Source: Eublepharis macularius
Taxonomy: Eukaryota > Chordata > Lepidosauria > Squamata > Eublepharidae
DNA: 64,000 nucleotides
Assembly (NCBI RefSeq): GCF_028583425.1
Contig: NC_072791.1
Coordinates: 13,659,868-13,723,867 of the forward strand
Direction: 5' to 3'
Below the pieces are notes generated by a model that was given only the letters and a program-made list of their open reading frames with translations, had not been told where the DNA came from and searched no databases. This document shows, in pieces, positions 1 to 9,993 of the stretch (position 1 is the first letter of the stretch; each line of letters begins with the position of its first letter). The translations under genes and the position numbers were made by a program.

Positions 1-105
1 CTTTGTGTATTGTTATATATTTGCTTATATTATTTTGTCCATTGATCATTTTACGTTTATTGGTTTTATTTCCTTTCAAATAAAATTTAGAACTGCAAAA
101 AAAAA
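1..105 (+). mobile_element. 3' tail of a decayed LINE, probably L1
   Basis: AT-rich sequence with an AATAAA-like signal followed by a short A-run. It equals 39918-40020, where the upstream part of the same element is visible. Only the tail is inside the window here. Confidence 0.45.
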
Positions 106-636
106 CCCACACGCACACACAAAAATGCTCTGCACAGGCACTTGTTATCCATACTTCCCTGGGTAAGCTCAGCGACACGTAACTTTCCCAGTGAACAGAG
201 TTGTCACAGGGTAAGAAGAGTTTCAATGCTGGCACCTTGAATTGCACTTACGAAGGAATTTCTACCTCGGGCTCGTAGTCCGGGAATCTGGAAGGAAACG
301 TCACCCAAATGTGGGTAATGCTCAACTCTGCCTTTTCATCCTGTTCAGGCGAAGCCATGGATGTGCTAGTCTGTTCCCATAGGGGCAGGGGTGAGGGTGG
401 GATTCGGGGAGGACCAGCATCCAGATGGTGCTGTGGGACAATTCTGTGCCAAATCAGGGGTTCGGGGACTGTTGTTTTGGAATCCCAGTTAAAGTTTTGT
501 CACTTGAAAGTACTATTGGACTCAGGTCTGCTGGTGGGTGGGAACAGCTCCTCTGCAACACGTGGCATGTTTTATTAGCTTCTGTTTGTGGCACCACCAG
601 CCTTGGGGGGCAGGAGATGGCTGCAGACATCCTCTG
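106..636. other. Spacer with no recognised gene
   Basis: No coding signature or clear repeat is seen. The short open frames here have no recognisable domain and recur unchanged in copy 2 only because of the duplication. Confidence 0.5.
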
Positions 637-780
637 GACACACCCAGGTTAGACTACTGTAATGTGCTTTACAGACGGCAGCCTCTGAAGACTGTTCAGA
701 AGAAGAATGGGGAATAGGAAGCACATTTCCCTCCCTGCCCCATTACAACATCTACCCTACTTACTGGCTGGTTCACTCCC
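637..780 (+). mobile_element. L2 LINE fragment
   Basis: Conceptual translation from about 646 gives RLDYCNVLYRRQPLKTVQK, matching the L2 reverse-transcriptase tail motif (SRLDYCNALY...L...Q). It is a short orphan fragment, ended by the MITE that follows. Confidence 0.5.
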
Positions 781-783
781 AGG

Positions 784-1266
784 TAGGGTTGCCAGTCCCC
801 TGCTGGAGGCGGGAAATTCCCTGCTTCCACCCTCCACCCCAGCCCCTCCTTACCCAGCTGGTGGGGGGAAAGGCGTGGGAACACATCTCCTGGGGCTCTT
901 GCACACAGCAACAGGCCAATTTCGGCCCCAAACAGCCCTGATTTGCCCCCAAACGGGACCGATTCAGCCTGCTGCAGAGCTCAGGAAGCGCTGCAGGGCC
1001 CATTGCACCTCCCCAGCAGTGCTCTCGGGCTCTGCAGCGGCCTGATTCGGTCAGAATTGGGACCATTTTGAGTTTGTTTCAGGCTGAATTGGCCTGCTGC
1101 TGAGCACAGGGGCACTCCCCGGGGCGTCACATGGCCTGCACAACAAAATCACTTCCCAGAACTGACGTCATGTAGCCCTGGAGCACGTATGTGTGCATGT
1201 GCAAGGACAACCCAAAGGTCAGTGCCAGATCTCCCACCTGGAGAGTAAGGGGACTGGGCAACCCTA
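784..1266. mobile_element. MITE, 'tagggttgcc' terminal-inverted-repeat family (long form)
   Basis: It begins TAGGGTTGCCAGTCCCC and ends with the inverted counterpart GGGGACTGGGCAACCCTA. There is no coding content. It belongs to the same family as 4120-4643, 9301-9519 and 19304-19525, which differ in length. The 8-bp-like flanking duplications of the shorter members suggest a hAT-type non-autonomous element. Confidence 0.55.
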
Positions 1267-1347
1267 CTTCCAGGCCTTGTTCTCACTCTTAAAGTCACAG
1301 GACTACAAACTCCTGTGCATTGCTCCATGCTTCATGTGTGAATTCAG

Positions 1348-1640
1348 ATCTGAAGACAGAATCACGGAGTTGGAAGGGGCCATACAGACCTCTTAGTCCA
1401 ACCCCCTGCCCAATGCAGGATGAGCCTAAAGCATCCCTGTCAAATATTCATCCAGCCTCTTCTTGAAAACTGCCAGTGACGCCCTTCTGTGCCTTCATTT
1501 GCTGAGTTCTGCAGGGCCTTTTCAGGAGTGGCACCCCAAAGGAGTTTTGGCATCCCTGCATGTTAAAATCGTGAGGATGCCTGAAGCAATGGCAGTGCAC
1601 CTCTGCTTCTGACTTCCCTTGAAAGCCCCTTGTTGGAGTC
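1348..1640 (-). mobile_element. CR1 LINE 3' fragment
   Basis: ATCACGGAGTTGGAAGGGGC followed by AGTCCAACCCCCTGCCCAAT is the reverse complement of the well-known CR1 3' end (…GGATTGGACTNGATGGCCCTTCCAACTCTATGATT). The element is 5'-truncated, as usual for CR1. Confidence 0.6.
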
Positions 1641-1689
1641 ACCATAATTCAGCTGGCAGCTCGACACTGAAAATCTTATAATCTAGAAA

Positions 1690-1835
1690 ATCCGGTTGGT
1701 CTTTCAGTTGCTACTGGACTCAAATCATGCTCTTCTACATGGTTCTGGGTTTGTTAAAGCCTATTCCTCCATAAGCCACCATAAACGATCTTTTGGAGAG
1801 AAAGGCAGGGCATAAATTAAAATAATAAAAGTTAT
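1690..1835 (+). mobile_element. LINE 3'-end remnant (L2-like)
   Basis: Ends in GGCAGGGCATAAATTAAAATAATAAA, the usual 'gggcgg/ggcagggtataaat…aataaa' 3' terminus of reptile L2-type elements. Low-information match. Confidence 0.3.
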
Positions 1836-1939
1836 ATAATTAACAAATATACCTGCCCATATTCTATAAAGTAGCATAGTATATCCCCCCCCCCTTCTGT
1901 CTTACAGGAAACTTTTCAGTCTTCCAATAACCCAGACAT

Positions 1940-2520
1940 ACTCACCTGGGAGGAAGCCAGTTTGTTTTGCTTTTGACTGAGCAAAACATGCAGTAAACTC
2001 CTTGGAGATTAGAGGACAAAAAGGGTTCTCCGCCGGTCACTCTCGGACCTTCCTTGAAATGCTGTGGTTCAAACAGTCTTCTTTGTTGTGGTGCTCCGAT
2101 TGGAAGTGAAGATGCTTCTCCCAGATGCAGGAGGGAGATGCAAATCAGTCGAACGTCTGGGCTGCTGCTGGCCAATCTGATCGCTCTGGCCACGCCCACC
2201 ATACGTGCGAGAAGGAGCCAAAGGCGCTCCCCCCATCGCTCTCCTGTCTGCATCAGTGAAGATGCTGCCTTGCTGGGCTAACCTACGTGTGTTTTCGCAT
2301 GTTGGAGTCAGCCTGCCTGGGATTGCCCAGCACGACTGAGCCATCTCCTGCTAACCTCCCCTCTAAGTGACAGCTCAGGCTTTTTCCAGTCGTGACTCAG
2401 CCCTCTTGCAACTTTTTTCCCCCCAGAGCGCGTCTGCTGGCTGTAAGAACCCAGCCAACAAAAAGTTGAAAACGAGCTCAAGCGCAAAATGTTGCAGTCT
2501 GGAAGGAAGGAAATTTGCAC
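1940..2520. other. GC-rich spacer with promoter-like motifs
   Basis: This is a GC-rich patch in an AT-rich surrounding. It carries an octamer ATGCAAAT (about 2140), a CCAAT box in GGCCAATC (about 2173) and a CACGCCCACC box (about 2193) within about 60 bp. No gene start is recognised beside it. It may be regulatory or chance. Confidence 0.2.
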
Positions 2521-2879
2521 ATATGAATGCTCCTTTGGGGTTATACTCCTTGGATGGGGGTGGGTTTACAGGGAGAGGCACAGCAATCGCGCATAAGGCT
2601 GTTTTAAAAGGACAATTTGGTCCAGTGTTGGTCCAGTGTTGTAATTTATATGCATAGTGTGCACTGCATAGCCATTGCCAACCTCTCCACAAGGATGTGT
2701 TTTCATCCATAACAGGAAAGAAGGAATATTCCCTGGTAAAAGACGGATAAACAGGAGTACAATAACTTTGATTTCAACTAACCAAAAGATCTCAAAACTA
2801 TTAATTGCTGAGTCTCAGGAGAAAGGCAGAATAGAAATTTCTGGGATGGGGTAAAAACTGGGACAGGCCGGATCAGGCA

Positions 2880-3345
2880 TTACTAACAGGAAAGATCACA
2901 GACCTTTCCGCGTAGGAAAAAAGGCAATTAACATATAGAACATTAAAAGTGCACCGTGCAAGTACACACACTGTGTCTGTGATCTGGTGGCTGTTGGGAA
3001 AGAGTTCAGAATTAGCTCTACTGGACGTACTATACAACTGCAAGATTTTTTGACTTGTAGTACCTCAGGGGTCATGTATGTCATTCAGTGCACGTGCCCA
3101 CTCCTCTATGTAGGGAGTACGTATAGACCAATTAGGATCAGAATATAAGAGCACTTACCATGCATTAGAACAAGGACATTGGAGGCAGGTAGAGAATTCT
3201 GATTTGCTGTGTTGCAGGTGATAAAAGCAGAGAAAACCAACAATGTACTGAGAGATTTATTGAGGTCCTACTGGATTTATCACTTGGATACAGTCACTCC
3301 TAAAGGCTGCGATCAAATAATAAGATTTTTCCTGTTATTTGTAAT
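2880..3345 (+). mobile_element. Penelope-like element fragment (GIY-YIG region)
   Basis: Around 3075-3170 the plus strand reads MYVIQCTCPLLYVGSTYR, matching the start of the GIY-YIG endonuclease of Penelope-like retroelements. It is followed by an EH motif and a C-terminal 'YWIYHLDTVTPKGCDQ' stretch typical of the end of that ORF. The reverse-transcriptase part is absent. A broken relic. Confidence 0.65.
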
Positions 3346-4119
3346 TGTTTGTTTATGAATGGAAAGCTATGCTTGGAAATGTTACTGTACCTTTAAATCT
3401 CCTCCTCTGTAATCTAATTAATCGGGCGTGACGTGTATGAGTCCTAGGCAGTGTGGGGCTGATCACGCCCAAGCTGTGCCTTTGGTAATTGACCAAGGAT
3501 GCTACTTCCACAAAATGCAGTTGGAAACATGAAAGACACTGCAGAACAATATTTTACAAATGAAAACACGGGACTATAACGCTTTTATTAACCCTTTCCC
3601 TGCCAAAATGCTCCAGGAACAGCATAAAACAGGCCAGAATAGGCACTAAATAAATACCAATACCACAAAAAAACAGTGCAAAGCATTAAAGATACCAGAA
3701 AACAATATTTGGGAAATGAAAACACTGAACTGGCATGCTTTTATTAACCCTTTCCCTGCAAAATGCTCTGGGAGCAGCCCAAAACTGGCTGGAACGAACA
3801 GTAAATAAATATCAATACCACAAAAAAAACATTGAAAGTGTTAAAGACACCAGAGAACAATATATTAGAAATTAAAATGCAGAAAGATTACTAGTTTATT
3901 AACCATTTCCCTGCCAAAAAGCTCCCGGAACACCATGGAAGATATTGGAACAGGCACTAAATAAATGCTAGTGCCATTTTAAAAAAAAAGTTGGGAAGCA
4001 TTAAAGACACTGCAGAACAAGACTTTAGAAATGAAAATACTGACACATCACTAGTTTATTTACCCTTTCTCTTCCTAAAAGTTCCTGGAATACCATGTAA
4101 CGGGCATTAAACAAATGCA

Positions 4120-4643
4120 AGTAGCGTTGCCGGGTCCCCTGGTGAGAATTGTGGGGGACACGTTCCTATAGCCCTTACCTTGAGCATGTGCTCAGAGCCT
4201 TCCCTGTAACCAGGGCTTGTTTTCAGGGAAAAGAGGTGGTAGAACTCAGTGGGTTGCCCTCGGAGAAAATGGTCACATGGCTGGTGGCCACGCCCCCTGA
4301 TCTCCAGACAGAGGGGAGTTTAGATTGCCCTCCGTGCCGCACAGTGGGCAACTCCCCTCTGTCTGGAGATCAGGGGGTGGGGCCACCAGCCATGTGACCA
4401 TTTTCAAGAGGTTCCGGAACTCCGTTCCACCGCGTTCCAGGTGAGAAAAAGCTCTGCCTGTAACACTGGGAATGACATCATTCCTGGCGCAACATGGAAG
4501 GCTCCAGAGCATGTGGGAGCGCACTCCAGAGCTACTGAGTCCATTCCCTGTGTCTGTCCTGTCTGCTGGCTACATGAGTGATGGTGGTGGGTGGAGGCTA
4601 CAGCGTGGGACCCTCTGTCCCCACCAGGGGACTGGCAATCTTA
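4120..4643. mobile_element. MITE of the 'ggttgcc' family inserted in the tandem array
   Basis: Starts GCGTTGCCGGGTCCCCTGG and ends CCAGGGGACTGGCAATC, an inverted pair like that at 784/1266. It interrupts the fourth unit of the surrounding tandem array. Its centre carries the strong palindrome 4265-4405. Confidence 0.6.
4265..4405. repeat. Near-perfect inverted repeat, 56-bp arms, 29-bp spacer
   Basis: Arm 4265-4320 (GAAAATGGTCACATGGCTGG…) is the reverse complement of 4350-4405 with two mismatches. It would form a long hairpin. The same structure is at 44181-44321. Confidence 0.9.
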
Positions 4644-4800
4644 AATACTAGTACTGTCAAAAACAGCAGGATACATTAAAGATGCCAGAGAACAATATTT
4701 AACTAATAAGAATGATGCACTGTTTAAATTTTATTAACTTGTTCCCAAACAAAACTCATTTTCAACAACAACAACAAAATTCTACAATATCACTTTCTAA

Positions 4801-5159
4801 GGCACACTAACCAACCTAATATAGGTAGTTTATTGGCCTAGATGGCAGCGACGTACCAAGCTACAAAAGTTCCACAGAACACACATTCCATTATCGATTC
4901 AGTTGCATTCACTGGTTTGTGTAAAAACAGCTTGGTAGAGGACATAGTCCAACCCCGCCACAGGTGCCGTAGGACTCTTCGCATACTGTTAAATTTCATC
5001 CACAGCTTCTCTGGATATTGATGGAAAGAAGAGAAAGTTGAGTGTCATCCGACATATTAGCGACCCTCATCCAAACTCCCAAATTGATCTCTTCCACTGG
5101 TTTTTTTTTTGTAGATCTTAAAAAGCATTGGAGACAAGATGGAACCTTATAGTTTGGTG
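4801..5159. other. Spacer, nothing recognised
   Basis: AT-rich sequence without a supported feature. Confidence 0.4.
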
Positions 5160-5335
5160 TTGCCTCACTGATTCATCCTTTTTTGGGTATTTTCTGTTTT
5201 TAATGTTTATTTTTTATGTATTTTCAAGTGTGTTTTAAAGTTTGTTTTTAATGTTTTTGACTGTTGGCTGCCTTGGGGACGCCACATTTGGTGGAAAGAC
5301 AACATTGAAACGTTTTAAATAAATAAATAATAGTA
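5160..5335 (+). mobile_element. L2-type LINE 3' end
   Basis: T-rich run, then TTGGCTGCCTTGGGGACGCC…TTGGTGGAAAGACAACATTG…TTTAAATAAATAAATAA, the classic L2-type 3' terminus with a short TAAA-rich tail. Confidence 0.5.
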
Positions 5336-5789
5336 CCCCATAGACCAGTGGCCCAGGAGACGTCTCCCAGCAGCATCTGTTGAAAACTCCCTTCCAGAAA
5401 GGACTCAAACCAATCTAGCATAGCGCCAATCACGCCCATCTCTGCCACGCGGTTCTGAAAGATCGTTATCCAAAAGGCTACCTGTGTCTGTACTCCTTCC
5501 CTTAAGGAAAGTACTCTGAGAATGTCTAGGGTGCAGACCAGAAACCAAAGGGTTACCATAAAGTGGGGCTCTCTTCCCACATATATTGGGGTCCTGGGGA
5601 GGGTGCTATTCTTGCTACTGAGGGAAATGACAATGGGAAATGGGGGTGGAAGGGAGGAAGAACCCTGGTCTTGCTGCTTCCTGGTAACTCTGCTACACAG
5701 CGAGGAATTAACCAAACAAAAGCATTTATGATGGGGATTTAACCAGACACAACACTTAAGGAGCCCCTGGTGAAGCAGTAGAGTCATTG

Positions 5790-6440
5790 CTTGACAGCTG
5801 TGGTCAAATGGCTGAAAGGAAACAAATTGAAACTGAACCCAGATAAGATGGAAGCGATGCTGGTTGGGAAGGCAGAGATCTGGAAAACATTGTGCATTCC
5901 AGGTTGACCCTGACTGACTCCGTTAAGAGACAAGGGGTTAACTGCAGTTATAAAAGCAAGTTAATGCAGCTGCAAAAAAGGGCCTTCTCTCAACTCAGAG
6001 CCAAGCTACAAGTGACGCCTGACACAGGTTGGACACTTGTCAGCTTACCTCAAGTTTTGATGGGAAATATAGGCATCCTGGTAATGGAAAGCCAAGCTGT
6101 AAAACCAGGACGCCTACATTTCCCATCAAAACTTGAGGTAAGCTGACAAGTGTCTAACCTGTGTAAGGCGTCACTTGTAGCTTGGCTCTCAGACTAACCT
6201 GAACACAGACTAGGCTACCTTGACTCAGCCGATCTGGCCACCTGGATTCATGCCATGGCAACATCACGCCTAAACTACTGTAATGCACACTACATAAGAG
6301 ACTCCAGTTGCTTCTGAACATTGTAGCTCATTTGCAAGCAGGAGCAAGGCAGAGCACGGATATCACTCCACTGGTTGCCCATCACTTACCAGGCTCAATT
6401 CAATGTTGATTATCACACTGTCTTGGTTCCTCGTATCTGC
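5790..6440 (+). mobile_element. L2 LINE ORF2 fragment, split by a fold-back MITE
   Basis: Translation before the MITE includes WLKGNKLKLNPDKMEAMLVG and QLQKRAFSQL. After it come DLATWIHAMATSRLNYCNA and a piece ending in the TPLVAHHLPG-like region. These are consecutive L2 reverse-transcriptase C-terminal motifs (NKLKLNPDKTE, DLATVTHALVTSRLDYCNAL), so the MITE at 5994-6192 inserted into an existing L2. Confidence 0.75.
5994..6192. mobile_element. Fold-back MITE, 'gagccaagct' family
   Basis: Almost the whole element is one palindrome: GAGCCAAGCTACAAGTGACG… at the left is matched by …CGTCACTTGTAGCTTGGCTC at the right. CATCAAAACTTGAGG near the centre pairs with CCTCAAGTTTTGATG. It splits an L2 ORF2 fragment. 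Confidence 0.8.
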
Positions 6441-6535
6441 AAGACTGCCTCTCCCCCTATGTTCCACCACAGCAGGTTCGCTCATCTGAACAGGGCCTTC
6501 TGCAGATACCACGGGGAAAGGGGGAGGAAGCAGCC

Positions 6536-7027
6536 ACGTCTCTACTGACTGTAAAGCCTGAAAACCTTTGTCCTTTGCCTTTGTGAGAAGCCTTTCTTTT
6601 CTGCATATGCGAGGGGGGTAAAAAAAAAAACACCCCGAACTTTGCCTCTAGAGTGCTGAATTCCACCATGAATGCCTTCAGCCCATTTTGGGGGTTCGCT
6701 GACCCCCAAACCAGTGGGTGACGTTAACACCATTTCTGCATGCTACCTCCCATCTTTGTGGCTGCGTGACAGACAGAGCTGTCTTTGGGATATAAAATTC
6801 CCCATGGCCAACTACCCGGTTTCACTTCGCAGCATTAGCAAACAGGAATGCTGTGCGGTCATAGGACGGCATTCTCGACAGTATCAAAAGGCCCTGAGAA
6901 GTACAAGAAGACAAGCAGAGAGGCAGTCTCCCAATCAGAGGACCAGTGTCGAGCAAACTGATGGTTGTCTGCCATGACATGGGCAACGTCTCTACTGACT
7001 GTAAAGCCTGAAAACCTTTGTCCTTTG
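6536..7027. repeat. 42-bp exact direct repeat flanking 408 bp
   Basis: The 42 bases 6536-6577 (beginning ACGTCTCTACTGACTGTAAA) recur exactly at 6986-7027. The enclosed 408 bp has no coding signature. The repeat is too long for an ordinary target-site duplication. Also in copy 2 (46452-46493 and 46901-46942). Confidence 0.85.
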
Positions 7028-7845
7028 TCAGGAAATGCCTGGAGTCATGTGACCTCCCATTTCTCCAAGGCTATGATCGAAAAGGGCATACTGGATACTG
7101 GCCAATAGGCTACATAGGTGTTTTCCACATAGGGACAGGCTTGTGCTGTTTCTCTATTGTTGCTGCCGCTGTTGATACAGTGCTGTGGCAACAGGGATCC
7201 ACATGGCAGATTTGTCTGTAAGTATCCCTGACAAGCCCCCAGCAATGGCCCCCCCCACGCACACACACTCACACACTGTGCTCCCACAACTCATTGATTT
7301 TTACCACCACCACCCCAAAGCAATTGACTATATCATCATAACATTATAACCGAGTGTCTTGCAGTTTCTCCATATTCTCAGCTTTCATTTTTAAAACAGC
7401 AAATCTCTAATCCCCTTTGTTTTGGAGATATGCTTTCCCTCATATATCTCTGCAATGAAAAGGGCTTAGACACTTTCAAAATGCAAGGTGTGACTTCAGA
7501 GAACCAGAAAGATACATTGTTATAATGTTTGAATGATTTTAAGGACATTCCATTGTTGCTTTTTAAAAAATAAAATCCCTGGGGTCAGAGGGAGGGAACT
7601 ACTGCTGCTCAGGAGAGAAGGAAAAATGGCTGCTATATGGGCTGCACCAGGAAAATCTGAATTTTCCCGATAGCTCTCCAGGGTTTCCTGACATCTTTCC
7701 CAAAACTTTGCAGGGAAGCAGGTTTAGGAAAGATCAGAGACAAGCTGAGAAAAACCCTGGAGGTTCACAAACACACCACAATGCCATGGGGAAGCGGGGA
7801 AACGACACACACAAACTTCCCAACAGCATCAAGCCTGGGCCAAAT
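7028..7845. other. Spacer, nothing recognised
   Basis: Contains a C-rich run followed by (CA)n at about 7248-7278. This run differs in length between the duplication copies. No gene or clear transposon is seen. Confidence 0.4.
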
Positions 7846-7849
7846 TTAA

Positions 7850-7922
7850 GCAGGTCTACTCAGAAGTAAGTCCCATTTTATTCAATGGGGCTTAGTCCCA
7901 GGAATGTGTTCTCAGGCTTGCC
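7850..7922. mobile_element. Short MITE fragment
   Basis: AGTAAGTCCCATTTTATTCA followed by ATGGGGCTTAGTCCCAGGAA is a common squamate short interspersed repeat with a palindromic CCCAT…ATGGG core. Confidence 0.4.
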
Positions 7923-8937
7923 ACCTCTCGCATAATGCAAGTATTCCAACATCACTGAACCTGCTTAACTCATCAGCTTAACAACTCTGGCGCTCCCATG
8001 CCTGAAAACCCCACTGCCAACATCCTTCATTCCTCTCTTCGCATAGACCATAGGATGCTTCTCCTCCTGAACTTGCCTCCACGTTTGCCATCTTACTCCT
8101 ATTAGAGTGTTAATTCCCACATCATAAACGCCTGGGGCCTTTAAAGCTCTCTATGACTTAGCAACAGGGTGCACAGCGTGGCCCAAATAGCCATGGAGAA
8201 CAGCTCTTCACCCCCAGTGGTTCCCTTCCCTCTTCCAGCCCCACTGCCTCATCTGATGGAGGGCCACCAGCGAATAGGCTAATGTACAAGCACGTGCCAG
8301 CAGCAGCACCACAGTGAAGCCAAGGACTGTTGCTGCCTGTCCCCCCTCGGCTCATCCTTGCCTCATCTGGGGCTGGTGCCTCTGGTCAAGGGGGATCACT
8401 GCTGGAGCCAGTGGGGCAATGAGAAGCCAAGTGAGGCAGACCTGCAGCAGCTGCCACACCAGGCTTTCCTGCACCACTGGCTGATTCTTGCCTAGCCAAC
8501 CTTATTGGTCCTCCTGGCTGACTAGAGAAGGGGGGCACTCAGGAGAAGTTGTACCATAGGCTACCAACCCATCGAGAATTTTCTCCTGGAGGCCATAACA
8601 GCAAAGCCGGTCCTGCTTAGAAGCCCCTTATCTTCCTTATCTCTTATATTTTAAGAGTAGGACATTTACTGCTCCACCATTCTCAGCCTCCCCAGTTAGG
8701 TTTGCCGACTCCTGTTTGGGAAATCCCTGGAGATTTGGGGACAGAACCTGTGACAGGAATGGTTTAGGACGAGAAGGAACCTTTTTTCCAAAATATTGTA
8801 CTCCAGTATCTTTGATGCTTCCGTCTGTTTTTTGTGGTAGAGCAGAGTGGTAAGCTGCACTACTGCAGCCCAAGCTCTGTTCACGACCTGAGTTCATTCC
8901 TGGCGGAAGCCGGGTTCAGGTAGCGGCTCAAGGTTGA
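7923..8937. other. Spacer with a partial 'ggttgcc' MITE piece
   Basis: At 8697-8745 is a short degraded piece of the TAGGGTTGCC family (GGAAATCCCTGGAGATTTGG). The rest carries no supported gene. Confidence 0.4.
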
Positions 8938-9283
8938 CTCAGAGCCAAGCTACAAGTGACGCCTGACACAGGTTGGACACTTGTCAGCTTCCCTCAGGAT
9001 TTGATGGGAAATGTAGGTGTCCTGGTCTTGCAGCCTGGCTCTCCATTTAATTGAAGTTTACAGAAAGCCGGCAGGAGGGGAAGGTGGGCGCCCAACGAGA
9101 GCCCGATGCCTGCACTCCCCTCCCGACCGCATGTTCTCCCTCCCATAGACTGTTGCTCTGTAAACTCCAATTAAATTGAGAGCCAAGCTGTAAGACCAGG
9201 ATGCCTACATTTCCCATCAAAACTTGAGGGAAGCGGACAAGTGTCCAACATGTGTCAGGTGTCAGTTGTAGCTTGGCTCTCAG
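8938..9283. mobile_element. Nested fold-back MITE, 'gagccaagct' family with an insert
   Basis: The outer arms (GAGCCAAGCTACAAGTGACG and its inverse ending GTTGTAGCTTGGCTC) are the family at 5994-6192. Inside is a second inverted pair, ATTTAATTGAAGTTTACAG (about 9045) and CTGTAAACTCCAATTAAAT (about 9160), enclosing a GC-rich core. Copy 2 has lost part of the right arm. Confidence 0.7.
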
Positions 9284-9300
9284 CCTTCCATCCTTCCAAG

Positions 9301-9519
9301 TAGGGTTGCCAGGTCCAGGCTGGGAAATTCCTGGAGATTTTGGGAGGGGAGCCTGGAGAAGGCAGGCGATGGGGAGGGGAGGGATCTCAGCAAGGTATAA
9401 TGCCATACAATTTACCCTCCAAAGCAGCCATTTTCTCCACGGCAGCTGAGCTCTATGGCCTGGAGAGCAGTTATAATTCCGGGGGATCTCCAGCTACCAC
9501 CTGGAGGCTGACAACCCAA
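9301..9519. mobile_element. MITE, 'tagggttgcc' family
   Basis: Starts TAGGGTTGCCAGGTCCAGGC and ends with the inverted counterpart ACCTGGAGGCTGACAACCCA. The flanks CTTCCAAG and CTTCCAAAG look like an 8-9-bp target duplication, suggesting a hAT-type source. Confidence 0.7.
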
Positions 9520-9544
9520 CTTCCAAAGTCGGCAAAATGAGTAC

Positions 9545-9690
9545 CCAGTTCCCTGGGGTTAAAGTGCAGATGACTGGGGAAGGCAATGGCAAACCACCCC
9601 GTAATAAAAGTCTGCCAAGACAACGTCGTGGTGCGACGTCCCCCCGTGGGTCAGTAATGACTCGGTGCTTGCACACACTTTACCTTCACC
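9545..9690 (+). mobile_element. SINE 3' portion (Sauria/Bov-B-like)
   Basis: GACTGGGGAAGGCAATGGCA…ACAACGTCGTGGTGCGACGT…GGGTCAGTAATGACTCGGTG…TTTACCTTCACCT matches the common squamate SINE tail with an ACCTTT-type end. The family name is from memory. Confidence 0.5.
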
Positions 9691-9993
9691 TACTCTTTGT
9701 TTAATACCCGTTCCGATTTGTCCCAGCTTTTACCCTGACCTCGAAAGTTCGCGAGGTTCTAACGAGGGCCCTTCATTCTTGCTACGATGTAAAAATGCAC
9801 CCTCGGGAAGGGCGGAGGCAGAAGTGGGTCCGCTCTTTTCCGCTTTCCGGAGAGTCAACCTAAGGGTTAAAAGGAAAGAGTCTGTATTCCTAGAGAGGCC
9901 TGAAGAGACATGGCCACTTGGCTTGCCGCAGACACTTCCTTTGTTGAGTCGGGGAGGGAGAGGAGGCGGCATTGGAGGACTTTTTAAATAGAG
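9691..9993 (+). promoter_or_regulatory. Candidate promoter and non-coding exon 1 of the copy-1 SCAN-KRAB-ZNF gene
   Basis: This is a GC- and CpG-rich segment with several ETS-like cores (CACTTCCT, TTCCGG) and a GGGAGGGAG box. It ends at AATAGAG|GTAAGT, a strong splice donor (GT at 9994). It lies upstream of the SCAN exon on the same strand. SCAN and KRAB zinc-finger genes usually have a short non-coding first exon in a CpG-rich promoter, so this is the best first-exon candidate. The transcription start cannot be placed. No RNA evidence is available. Confidence 0.4.

Larger units (their letters stand above)
3532..4800. repeat. Five-unit tandem repeat (~155-160 bp), interrupted by a MITE
   Basis: Units start with AAAGA(C/T)(A/G)C and GAACAAT at 3532, 3688, 3843, 4003 and 4678 (spacings 156, 155, 160, then 675). 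Each has an A-rich centre, (T/A)TTATTAACC(C/A)TTTCCCTGCC and ACTAAATAAAT. The long last gap is a 0.5-kb MITE within the fourth unit. Units differ from one another at many positions, so the array is old. Confidence 0.8.

Noticed and set aside
1940-2520. Divergent promoter of an unseen gene
   Set aside because: Octamer, CCAAT and CACCC-type motifs cluster, but no exon or donor is found on either side; kept only as a low-confidence note.
5248-5787. 179-codon open frame on the minus strand
   Set aside because: It overlaps L2-type 3' sequence and spacer, shows no domain and no splice context. Its conservation in copy 2 only reflects the duplication.
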